NCBI GenBank assembly: GCA_963718105.1
Contig: OY970352.1
Span: forward strand, 1,612,001 to 1,676,000
DNA length: 64,000 bases
Origin: DASYKT01 sp963718105
Lineage (GTDB): Bacteria > Acidobacteriota > Blastocatellia > Pyrinomonadales > Pyrinomonadaceae
Reading direction: 5' to 3'
This document shows, in pieces, positions 57,367 through 64,000 of the stretch. The position numbers and the translations under genes were made by a program. The notes below the pieces were generated by a model. It made no database searches and was not told the DNA's origin. It was given only the letters and a program-made list of their open reading frames with translations. The first letter of the stretch is position 1. Each line of letters begins with the position of its first letter.

Positions 57367-58797
57367 ATGAAAAAGCTTTTCTGTCTTATCCTTCTCACTT
57401 TACCCTTTTCACTTTACGGACAGCAGCCTGCGGTTCAAGCGACGCCGGAGCTTTACTCGGCGCAGACGCTGCGCGATCTGAAAACGATCCAGCAGGCGAC
57501 GCTGGGAAGCGATTATGCCTACCGGCAGTTGGCGCATTTATCGAACAACATCGGGCCGCGGCTCTCGGGTTCGCCGCAGGCGGCGCAGGCCGTGAAATAT
57601 GTCGAAGCCGAGCTGAAAAAACTCGGGCTCGAGGTGCGCTTAGGAAGAGTGATGGTGCCGCACTGGGTGCGCGGCGAAGAGCGCGGCGAGCTGGTGGAGT
57701 TTCCCGGGATGGCGCCGGGCACCAATCAGAAAATAGTGCTGACCGCGCTGGGCGGAAGCGTAGCGACCCCGGCCGACGGTATCACGGCGGAAATCGTGGT
57801 GGTGGGCAGCTTTGCCGATCTGGCGGCGTTGGGCCGTGATAAGATCGCCGGAAAGATCGTTCTTTTCAATAACAAGTTCGACCGTGAGATGGCTATGGGC
57901 GGGCAGGCGGGAAACGCTTACGGGCAAGCGGTGGCGTACCGGTTTGCGGGCGCGGGAGCGGCGGCGCCGTTCGGAGCGCTGGCGGCGCTGGTGCGTTCGG
58001 CGGGGACTTCGGAAAACCGCCTGGCGCATACGGGCGCGATGGGCTATCCGGACGGCGTCACGAAAATTCCGACCGCCGCGGTCTCAAACGAAGACGCCGA
58101 CCTGATCGCGTTTCTCGCGGCGCAAGGCGCGACCAAAATTCACCTGACACTCACGCCGCAAACGCTGCCCGACACCGAAAGCTACAACGTCATCGCCGAC
58201 CTGAAAGGAAGCGAAAAGCCGGACGAAGTAGTGATCGTTTCCGGCCACCTGGATTCGTGGGACCTGGGGCGCGGCGCGATCGACGACGGCTCCGGCGTGG
58301 CTGCGGCAATGCAGGTGGCGAATATTTTAAAGCAGCTCAAACTTCGCCCGAAACGCACTATTCGCGTGATCGCCTGGATGAATGAAGAAAACGGCGGGCG
58401 CGGCAGCGCGGGATATTTTGCGGACGAAGCGGCCAATATCGCCAAACACTTTGCGGCCATCGAAATGGATTTCGGGCCCGGCCATCCGCTCGGTTTTGCT
58501 TTTGCGGGAAAACCGGAAGCGCTGCCCTTCTTTAACCCGATCTCAAACGCGCTGCTTTCGCAGGGCGCTTTCCAGGTACAGACAGCGCCTAACGTCGGCG
58601 CCGATACCGCCCGGCTGACCGCGGCCGGCGTGCCTTCGTTCGCGCCGCTCTCCGACGCGCGATTCTATTTTGATTACCACCACACGGCCGCCGACACACT
58701 GGACAAAGTCGACCCGAAAAATCTGGCTGAAAATGCTTCGGTGCTGGCGGTGCTCAGCTATGCGCTGGCAAACCTGCAGCAGCCTCTGCCGAGGTAA
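57367..58797 (+). CDS. Secreted M28-family peptidase with PA domain
   Basis: 476 residues from the ATG at 57367, with signal peptide MKKLFCLILLTLPFSLYGQQ. A PA domain (~120-240) precedes the M28 core: SGHLDSWDLGRGAIDDGSGV (zinc His and bridging Asp), NEENGGRGSAGYFADE (catalytic Glu and ligand), EMDFGPGHPLGFAFAG and DYHHTAADTLDKVDP (last His ligand). Architecture fits carboxypeptidase Q/aminopeptidase-like M28 enzymes. It degrades peptides in the periplasm or medium. Confidence 0.92.
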   Translation: MKKLFCLILLTLPFSLYGQQPAVQATPELYSAQTLRDLKTIQQATLGSDYAYRQLAHLSNNIGPRLSGSPQAAQAVKYVEAELKKLGLEVRLGRVMVPHWVRGEERGELVEFPGMAPGTNQKIVLTALGGSVATPADGITAEIVVVGSFADLAALGRDKIAGKIVLFNNKFDREMAMGGQAGNAYGQAVAYRFAGAGAAAPFGALAALVRSAGTSENRLAHTGAMGYPDGVTKIPTAAVSNEDADLIAFLAAQGATKIHLTLTPQTLPDTESYNVIADLKGSEKPDEVVIVSGHLDSWDLGRGAIDDGSGVAAAMQVANILKQLKLRPKRTIRVIAWMNEENGGRGSAGYFADEAANIAKHFAAIEMDFGPGHPLGFAFAGKPEALPFFNPISNALLSQGAFQVQTAPNVGADTARLTAAGVPSFAPLSDARFYFDYHHTAADTLDKVDPKNLAENASVLAVLSYALANLQQPLPR

Positions 58798-58867
58798 AGT
58801 CCGGGAAGTCTGGGAAGTCCGGGAAGTCTAGAAAGATGGTTGTTGAAGTTGTAGTTTTATCTCTTTA

Positions 58868-59004
58868 AATTGCCACTAGCTTTAGCTAGTGGACAATAGA
58901 ATAAGTCCTAAATAAGTGAGCGCGAGCCAAAACTTTTAAGTTTTGACTCGCGCTTAGATTTTATGAAAGTAATTAGACCACTAGCTAAAGCTAGCGGCAA
59001 TTTA
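58868..59004. repeat. Palindromic element, TAAATTGCCACTAGCTTTAG family
   Basis: AAATTGCCACTAGCTTTAGC and GCTAAAGCTAGCGGCAATTT arms, with an inner GAGCGCGAGCCAAAACTT/AAGTTTTGACTCGCGCT hairpin. CGGGAAGTCTGGGAAGTC-type short repeats flank both sides. It lies between convergent genes. Confidence 0.88.
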
Positions 59005-59076
59005 AAGATAATGAATATCTTCCCAAACTTCCTACACTTCCCAGACTTTCTAGACTTTCTATACTTCCCAGACTTG

Positions 59077-60093
59077 CTATTTAAACTTTGGCACGCTTAA
59101 CGGCGTATCCGTTGCGTTGCCCCATTTTAGAGTTTTGACATCGCCGGCGGTGTTGCTGCTGAGCACCCAAAAAGTGGCATCGGCTTTGCGCCAGAGCCCG
59201 ACATCGGCTTTACCGTCGCCGTCGTAATCGCCCGGTACGCAGAGGTCTTTATTAGCCAGCCCGAATTGTTTGACCACCATCTGCCCGTCGCCGCTATTGA
59301 GCACGTAAAATTGCCAGCGGCTTTCGGCGCCGTCGTTGCTGTTGCGCATCACGGCGATGTCGACACGGCCGTCGCCGTCATAATCGGCCACCGCTACCGC
59401 GTCGCTCGAGAGCCCCCATTGTGAAACAAGATCGCCTTCTTTTGAACGCTTGATGTACCAGAGTGAATGGTCGTTACTGGTCTTGCTGCGGCGCACTGCC
59501 AGATCGGCTTTGCCGTCGCCATCGTAATCGCCCACGACGGGATCGTCACCTAACAGCCCCCACGCGACCGCAATAAAATCTCCCGCTTTGGTAGAGGTGC
59601 TGGGTTTGTAATAAAAAAGGCTCTGCGGTTTTTCCGGAGGGCCGGCGCGATAGACGGCGAGGTCGGCTTTGCCATCGCCATCGTAATCGGCGACCACGGA
59701 CGGATCGTCGGTTTCCAACCCGAATTTTTCGATGCGCACGTTCTGCGTCTTGCTCTGCATTATGTAAAAACTGGCCTGCGACGGGCGAAAGATCGCGATG
59801 TCGGTTTTGCCGTCACCGTCATAATCGGCCGGGACGAAGCGGTCGCCGCTGTTTCCAAAGGGGGCCGAGACGCTTTTACCGCTGCTATAGCTGATCCACC
59901 AGGTGAGTTTTTCGCCCTCGGCGCGCACGGTGACAAAATCCGTCCTGCCGTCGCCATCGTAATCGCCGACGACACTCTTTACGCTTTTACCGGCGGCATT
60001 TGTATGCGCCCTGGTATATGAATGCGGGAAGGTAAGGATCCCAAATAGGGAAATGACTGCGAAATAAAAACTAAAACGAAATGCGTTTTTCAT
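59077..60093 (-). CDS. Secreted FG-GAP/VCBS repeat protein
   Basis: 338 residues from the ATG at 60093 (CAGGAGG upstream). Signal at ~1-27 (NAFRFSFYFAVISLFGILTF). About seven ~45-residue blocks follow, each with VxADYDGDGKADLAVYR-type calcium-binding loops (D-x-D-x-D-G). Repeats fold as blades of an integrin-alpha-like propeller. It is similar to the C-terminal half of the protein at 54825-56993. Likely surface-exposed; ligand unknown. Confidence 0.9.
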   Translation of the reverse strand: MKNAFRFSFYFAVISLFGILTFPHSYTRAHTNAAGKSVKSVVGDYDGDGRTDFVTVRAEGEKLTWWISYSSGKSVSAPFGNSGDRFVPADYDGDGKTDIAIFRPSQASFYIMQSKTQNVRIEKFGLETDDPSVVADYDGDGKADLAVYRAGPPEKPQSLFYYKPSTSTKAGDFIAVAWGLLGDDPVVGDYDGDGKADLAVRRSKTSNDHSLWYIKRSKEGDLVSQWGLSSDAVAVADYDGDGRVDIAVMRNSNDGAESRWQFYVLNSGDGQMVVKQFGLANKDLCVPGDYDGDGKADVGLWRKADATFWVLSSNTAGDVKTLKWGNATDTPLSVPKFK

Positions 60094-60293
60094 TAAGATG
60101 AAACCTCCTGAAATAATGGCTATTTTAACACATACCGGAGTGATGTAGCGCCAGCGTCTCGCTGGCTGTCGTGCGGGCGTCACGCCCGCGCAAGAGGCTG
60201 ACGGCGGGACGCCATCAGGACAGCCCCACCAATTCAATGCGACGGCGGCGCTACGTCCTTGCCTTTATCCGGTAAAAACCGCAATATAGCTCT

Positions 60294-60461
60294 ATGAACA
60301 GACCGCCGCCATATTTTCCGCAAAGCCAGTTGTCACCGCCCGACCCGAACCGTTACAAGAAATTTAAGGCAGTGATCGTGGGCCTGATCTTATTGCTTTT
60401 ACTGGTGCTGGCCGGCGCCGGAGTGGGGATATTTTATTTGATCAGGTATTTGGCGAGTTGA
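60294..60461 (+). CDS. Small single-pass membrane protein
   Basis: 55 residues. Pro/Tyr-rich N-terminus (MNRPPPYFPQSQLSPPDPNR), then a basic KKFK and one hydrophobic helix (AVIVGLILLLLLVLAGAGVG, ~26-45), ending IFYLIRYLAS. No clear ribosome-binding site, but a T-tailed hairpin at 60497-60522 fits its terminator, which supports it being a real gene. No family is recognised; its role may be in membrane or envelope stress. Confidence 0.55.
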   Translation: MNRPPPYFPQSQLSPPDPNRYKKFKAVIVGLILLLLLVLAGAGVGIFYLIRYLAS

Positions 60462-60496
60462 AGTAATTGGTAATTAGTAATTAGTAATTAGTAGAA

Positions 60497-60522
60497 GAGC
60501 GTCTTATTCAAGATGCTTTTTT
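60497..60522 (+). terminator. Probable Rho-independent terminator
   Basis: AGCGTCTT ATTC AAGATGCT stem (one G-T pair) followed by TTTTTTA, 36 bp after the small membrane gene. Confidence 0.65.
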
Positions 60523-60564
60523 ATTTTGCAGTTTTAGTTTTGGTGAATCGGGTTGCCAAGGGGA

Positions 60565-60808
60565 ATGAAGTCAGAACCGGGAGCGAACGGGTTGTCGCCG
60601 AAGGCGACCAATTTAATAGCGTCGGGTAACACCCGACGCCGGTATAGGATAGCATCGGTCCGCGCAGCGGACGAATTCGACACCTTTGGCGTCGGAGATC
60701 GTTTGAAAATCATCCACGTAGGGTTTCACCCTACGCTATTAAATTCATCGCCTTCGGCGAAATCAAATTAAAGAAACCCCTCGCTACCGCTTCGGGTTCT
60801 GACCTCAT
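60565..60808. repeat. Composite palindrome: GAACCCGAAGCGG family interrupted by GTCGGGTAACACCCGAC element
   Basis: GAAGTCAGAACCGGGAGCG on the left and CCGCTTCGGGTTCTGACCTC on the right are arms of the 6041/28081 family. Between them sits a second palindrome (TCGCCGAAGGCGACCAATTT...AAATTCATCGCCTTCGGCGA) with inner hairpins CGTCGGGTAACACCCGACG and CGTAGGGTTTCACCCTACG. Confidence 0.85.
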
Positions 60809-60817
60809 TTTTAGAAA

Positions 60818-60850
60818 CAAAAAAAGAGCGTCAATTACGACGCTCTTTTT
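60818..60850 (-). terminator. Rho-independent terminator for the S41 gene
   Basis: AAAAAGAGCGTC ... GACGCTCTTTTT, a 12-bp perfect stem with T tails on either strand. It lies 26 bp beyond the S41 stop on the minus strand. Confidence 0.88.
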
Positions 60851-60875
60851 ACTAATTACCGATTACCAACAACCA

Positions 60876-62648
60876 TTATTTCTGCGTTCCATCGAGCGCG
60901 GTGGTTTGCGATTTTGGTTTTGCTCTCCACGCGTCGGCGGCTTTCTGAGCCAGGTCTTTGGCGCGGGGAAGCGATTCCAGCGCCTTCTTCAACTGGTTGT
61001 CAAATTCGTTGCCGATCTGATACGAGGTGTACATACCGTAGGTCGCGGTCGCCAGTTCGGTGCGCAGCGCGCGTCCCACGTAATCGTGTTCTTTATCGAC
61101 CTGCGCCGGAACCAGTTTGTATTTATCCACCGCGTATTTTTTGAACGCCTGGTAGAGCGGGTCGCCCATCGGGAAGTCCGTCGTTTTTACATCGCCGAGA
61201 AAATCGATCGGATTATTGACCTTGTAATTTTCAAAACCCGGGACCTTTCCATAGACGAGGTCGAGTGAAAAAGCAAAGACGGGATCCTGCAGTTTGGTGC
61301 GGATCTGCACCTGCTCATTGGTCAGCAGGGCAGCTTTGATGGTTTCATCGGGTGTAATGCCGCCGCCGGAATAAACCGGGCGTCCGGTATCGGTCTTTGA
61401 TTCGGCGCCGGTTGTGCCGGACGATTTTTCGTCGCGCAGCGTTCCGCCCATATTGTAGTAGCTGTAAAGATCGCCGTTGGAATAATCGCGCTGGATGAGG
61501 CGGCCGGAAGGCGTCTCATATTTCGCGATCGTCAGCAGCACCATCGAGCCGTAATCAAGGTTAAAGGGATTTTGCACCAGGCCCTTGCCAAAGGTCGTTT
61601 CACCGACGATCAGCGCGCGGTCGTGGTCCTGCAGCGCGCCCGCCAAAATTTCCGAGGCCGAGGCCGTGCCGCGATTTACCAGCACTACCATCGGAACCTG
61701 TTCCGGATCTCTGTTGTCGGATTTCGCCACGTCATAACTGCCGCGGATGCGCCCTTTTTGCGTAAAGATGATCTGTTCGCTGTTTAAGAAAGTGTTGGCC
61801 ACCTGGGTCGCCTGGCGCACGAGCCCGCCGCCGTTGCTGCGCAGGTCGAGCACGAGCTGCTGCATGCCCTGCTGTTTTAATTTTTTGTAGCCTTCGACAA
61901 ATTCGCCATAGGTGGTTTGATTAAAACCGCCGGTCATGGCGATGTAACCCACGCCGGGGCGGATCATATAAGCTTCCGGAATTGAAGGCTGGGCGACGGC
62001 GTCGCGGATGATCTCGACCGTTTCCAGTTTCTTGGTGTCGTAGCGCTCGACGGTGATCTTGGCGACGGTGCCGCGCGGGCCGCGCAGGAAATTGCGCACG
62101 TCGGTGAACGGTTTGCCGATCATCGACGTGCCGTTGACATCGACGATCTTGTCGCCGTAACGCAGGCCGGCGCGGTTTGCCGGGGCGTCTTCAAAAGTCG
62201 CTTTGATATAAGTGGCGAGCTTGACGCTACTGTCGCTTCCGCCTGCACTGCTACTGTTGCCGGGATCGCGCAGATCGCCGATCGTCGCGCCGATACCAAA
62301 GTAGCGGGAATTTTGCTCGGTGCGAAATTCCGCGTACTCTTTGGCGTCAAAGTAGTTAGAGTGCGGGTCGAGCTGGTGCAGCATGCTCTCGATCGACGAT
62401 TTAAAGAGCTCGTTGTAATCGAGCTGCTTGCCGCTGACGTAGTTTTCCTGGATCACGGTCAGGGCTTCGGCCATGTCGGCTTCCATCTTCTCGGCCGTGA
62501 CCGGGCTGGAAGTCTTGGAATCGGCAGCCGCAGCTACTTTTTCCGCCACTACCTTTTGCCTGACCGCCGTGCTCTGCGCAGCAGCCGGGAACTGAATGGT
62601 AATTAATGAAGTAAGTATTAAGAGTGCTAGAGTTAGACGTTTTTTCAC
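60876..62648 (-). CDS. S41 C-terminal processing peptidase (catalytic residues present)
   Basis: 590 residues. Signal peptide at ~1-24. PDZ-type domain at ~140-225 (IKATFEDAPANRAGLRYGDK). The S41 core has VLDLRSNGGGLVRQATQVAN, the nucleophile Ser330 in GTASASEILAGAL and the general-base Lys355 in ETTFGKGLVQNPF. A ~140-residue C-terminal extension follows. CtpA-like enzymes trim envelope proteins at their C-termini. It is an informative contrast to the inactive-looking protein at 26673-27998. Terminator at 60818-60850. Confidence 0.92.
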   Translation of the reverse strand: MKKRLTLALLILTSLITIQFPAAAQSTAVRQKVVAEKVAAAADSKTSSPVTAEKMEADMAEALTVIQENYVSGKQLDYNELFKSSIESMLHQLDPHSNYFDAKEYAEFRTEQNSRYFGIGATIGDLRDPGNSSSAGGSDSSVKLATYIKATFEDAPANRAGLRYGDKIVDVNGTSMIGKPFTDVRNFLRGPRGTVAKITVERYDTKKLETVEIIRDAVAQPSIPEAYMIRPGVGYIAMTGGFNQTTYGEFVEGYKKLKQQGMQQLVLDLRSNGGGLVRQATQVANTFLNSEQIIFTQKGRIRGSYDVAKSDNRDPEQVPMVVLVNRGTASASEILAGALQDHDRALIVGETTFGKGLVQNPFNLDYGSMVLLTIAKYETPSGRLIQRDYSNGDLYSYYNMGGTLRDEKSSGTTGAESKTDTGRPVYSGGGITPDETIKAALLTNEQVQIRTKLQDPVFAFSLDLVYGKVPGFENYKVNNPIDFLGDVKTTDFPMGDPLYQAFKKYAVDKYKLVPAQVDKEHDYVGRALRTELATATYGMYTSYQIGNEFDNQLKKALESLPRAKDLAQKAADAWRAKPKSQTTALDGTQK

Positions 62649-62836
62649 AAAAATCTCCTGGTGTCGCGTCTGACCGGATAAAATTGCCCTAAAGCTGGAT
62701 TTCTACACGGCTTATCTGCCATAATCGGCGCTGGAACTTAAACGAGAGCTCCAGCCCGATTGTTTCAAATAATAACATTCGTTGGAAGAAAAAGCGATGA
62801 AAAGGGTTGCTTGGCAATAGTTTAAGAGGGAAACAG

Positions 62837-63229
62837 ATGGTAAAGACAAAACCGGTTTTTATTACATTATTTGTACTGCTGAGCGCCGTCATTGCCAACG
62901 CGCAGAATAATGAAGCAAATGGTGAGGTAAAAATAACTCCGATAAAAATAATCCGTAAGGTTCAGCCCCGTTATACCGATAAGGCCAGAAAAGAGCGGGT
63001 AGAAGGTGTGGTGCGCCTGAAGGTCGAGTTTTGCGCAGATAGCAGCATCGGAACTGTGACCTATAACAACACCGCTGCCAAAGATCTATTGAACGAAGAT
63101 AAATTACTGACGACCGGACTGGTAGACGAAGCGATAAAAGCGGCAAAACTAATTAAGTTCATTTCGGCGACAAGGGACGGCGTTCCGGTAACGGTGCTCA
63201 AGACCCTAGAGTATGTGTTTACTCTTTAA
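62837..63229 (+). CDS. Secreted TonB C-terminal-domain protein
   Basis: 130 residues from the ATG at 62837 (AGAGGGA upstream). Signal peptide at ~1-21 (VFITLFVLLSAVIANAQ). The rest fits the TonB C-terminal fold: PIKIIRKVQPRYTDKARKER, EGVVRLKVEFCADSSIG, LVDEAIKAAKLIKFISATRD, then the last strand LKTLEYVFTL. There is no membrane anchor or Pro-rich spacer, so it is not a classic TonB; free periplasmic versions of this domain are common in Acidobacteriota. Role uncertain. Confidence 0.82.
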   Translation: MVKTKPVFITLFVLLSAVIANAQNNEANGEVKITPIKIIRKVQPRYTDKARKERVEGVVRLKVEFCADSSIGTVTYNNTAAKDLLNEDKLLTTGLVDEAIKAAKLIKFISATRDGVPVTVLKTLEYVFTL

Positions 63230-63280
63230 TTATAGGATGCTTTTATGAAATAAAATTATTACCCGCCGCGGATGGTAACT

Positions 63281-63478
63281 AAGAGCGGGCGCAAGCAACC
63301 CTTCCTGACCTTGAGGTGGATAACTTGCCCATTTTTCTTAATGATTTAAGAACGGCACGCTCCATAATTGTCGCGTTTCCGCCTTTGAAGACACGCTCTA
63401 TAATTGTCGCGTTTCCGCCTTTGAAGACACGCTCCATAACTGCCCTGGTTTCTGCCTGTAGGGGCACGCTCCATAATT
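63281..63478. repeat. Tandem CACGCTCCATAATTGTCGCG units and AGCGGGCGCAAGC half-element
   Basis: 63281-63310 is the left arm AGAGCGGGCGCAAGCAACCC. 63357-63470 has three CACGCTC-ATAA-TG units spaced ~36-37 bp apart with GTTTCCGCCTTTGAAGA linkers. The third has the GCCCTGGTTTCTGCC variant. The array ends at the YitT stop. Confidence 0.85.
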
Positions 63479-64000
63479 TAATGCAGCTCAGGCCTTTTGA
63501 GCAGGCCGCCTTCGACGTCGTTAAGAGAGTGCGTGGTTATGAACGCGGCCGGGTCGATCTCGGTCGCGACCTGCTTGATGGTCCCGATCTCGAGCCGGGT
63601 AACGACGCAGTAGAGAATGGATTGTGCCTCACTGACCACGCCCTTGCTGCCCATTCCGCCTGAACCTTTGAGCACGGTAACGCCGCGGTGCAGCTTATCG
63701 ACGAGCGTCTGCCTGATCTCCTCGCTTTTAGCCGAAACTATCAGGATGGCGGTATATTCCTCTACGCCGTGCACCAGAAAATCGATCGTTTTTGAGGCGG
63801 CGATATAAGTAAGGATCGAATAAAGCGCTGATTCGACACCGAGAAAAAATGCCGCCGCGAGAAAAATAAAAATATTCAGGATGAGGATGACGTCGCCTAC
63901 TTTGAGCAGGTGGCTTTTGCGGCTGATCAGGAGAGCGGCGATCTCCGTGCCGTCTAAAACTCCGCCGCCGCGAATTGCCAATCCGATCCCGCCGCCCAAG
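63478..64000 (-). CDS. YitT-family membrane protein, C-terminal part (5' cut by window edge)
   Basis: About 173 residues visible; the frame is open to the window edge, so the true start lies outside. A membrane segment VILILNIFIFLAAAFFLGVE (~35-56) and a second helix (ALYSILTYIAASKTIDFLVH) are followed by a DUF2179-type cytoplasmic domain (VEEYTAILIVSAKSEEIRQT, HRGVTVLKGSGGMGSKGV, VVTRLEIGTIKQVATEIDPA). YitT/DUF161 proteins are uncharacterised transporters. Downstream it runs into a tandem repeat array. Confidence 0.88.
   Translation of the reverse strand, partial: LGGGIGLAIRGGGVLDGTEIAALLISRKSHLLKVGDVILILNIFIFLAAAFFLGVESALYSILTYIAASKTIDFLVHGVEEYTAILIVSAKSEEIRQTLVDKLHRGVTVLKGSGGMGSKGVVSEAQSILYCVVTRLEIGTIKQVATEIDPAAFITTHSLNDVEGGLLKRPELH

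Overview
The window looks like a chromosomal segment of a free-living, aerobic, Gram-negative-type bacterium. The best guess is Acidobacteriota, class Blastocatellia (Pyrinomonadaceae-like). This is inferred from the gene style: delta-60 and FG-GAP repeat proteins, many secreted S9/S41/M1/M28/penicillin-acylase-type hydrolases, a TonB receptor with a CarboxypepD_reg domain, System II cytochrome c biogenesis, and very repeat-rich intergenic DNA. No 16S rRNA or other taxonomic marker is present, so the assignment is not proven. About 57 genes are supported: 55 full-length, including one tRNA, and two cut by the window edges.

Layout. 1-6.3 kb: VOC fragment, a DUF6660-like secreted Cys-rich protein with a TonB receptor (candidate metal uptake), and two tandem fatty acid desaturase paralogues. 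6.3-12.2 kb: small DUF proteins, GNAT, split zinc-ribbon membrane protein, tRNA-Arg(TCG), cytochrome c lipoprotein, aldehyde dehydrogenase. 12.6-15.6 kb: an AT-rich restriction-endonuclease-like gene, then about 2 kb of mosaic repeats holding an Arg-rich secreted protein. 15.6-24 kb: delta-60 repeat protein, DUF4326, a GNAT with internal repeats, a second Arg-rich protein, penicillin-acylase-type hydrolase, CPBP protease. 24-34 kb: DinB protein, RAYT transposase inside a REPIN cluster, ruvX, a catalytically dead S41 protein, pirin and MarR, an AAC(6')-like acetyltransferase, and a RelE-like toxin operon. 34-48 kb: IS200-like unit, TPR protein, ccsA/resB, second RAYT between two REPINs, two lipoproteins, ctaB/ctaE/DUF420 (heme-copper oxidase), PIG-L, sugar transferase, formyltransferase. 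48-64 kb: M1, TPR/amyloid-motif-like protein, S9, delta-60/VCBS fusion, M28, VCBS protein, active S41, TonB-C-domain protein, YitT fragment.

What stands out is the repeat ecology. Nearly every intergenic gap carries one of about nine families of palindromic, MITE/REPIN-like elements, some nested two or three deep. In one case an 8-bp target duplication is readable. Three Y1 (HUH-tyrosine) transposases sit among them, each with a different palindrome family at its flanks. Some elements have run into genes and now encode protein C-termini.

Functional groupings: aerobic respiration and cytochrome maturation (cytochrome c, ccsA, resB, ctaB, ctaE, DUF420); extracellular peptide degradation (S9, S41, M1, M28, acylase); glycan modification (PIG-L, PglC-like transferase, formyltransferase); stress and defence (restriction-like enzyme, RelE-like toxin with an unusual partner, TPR protein, MarR/pirin). 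All calls come from reading the sequence; no database search was run.
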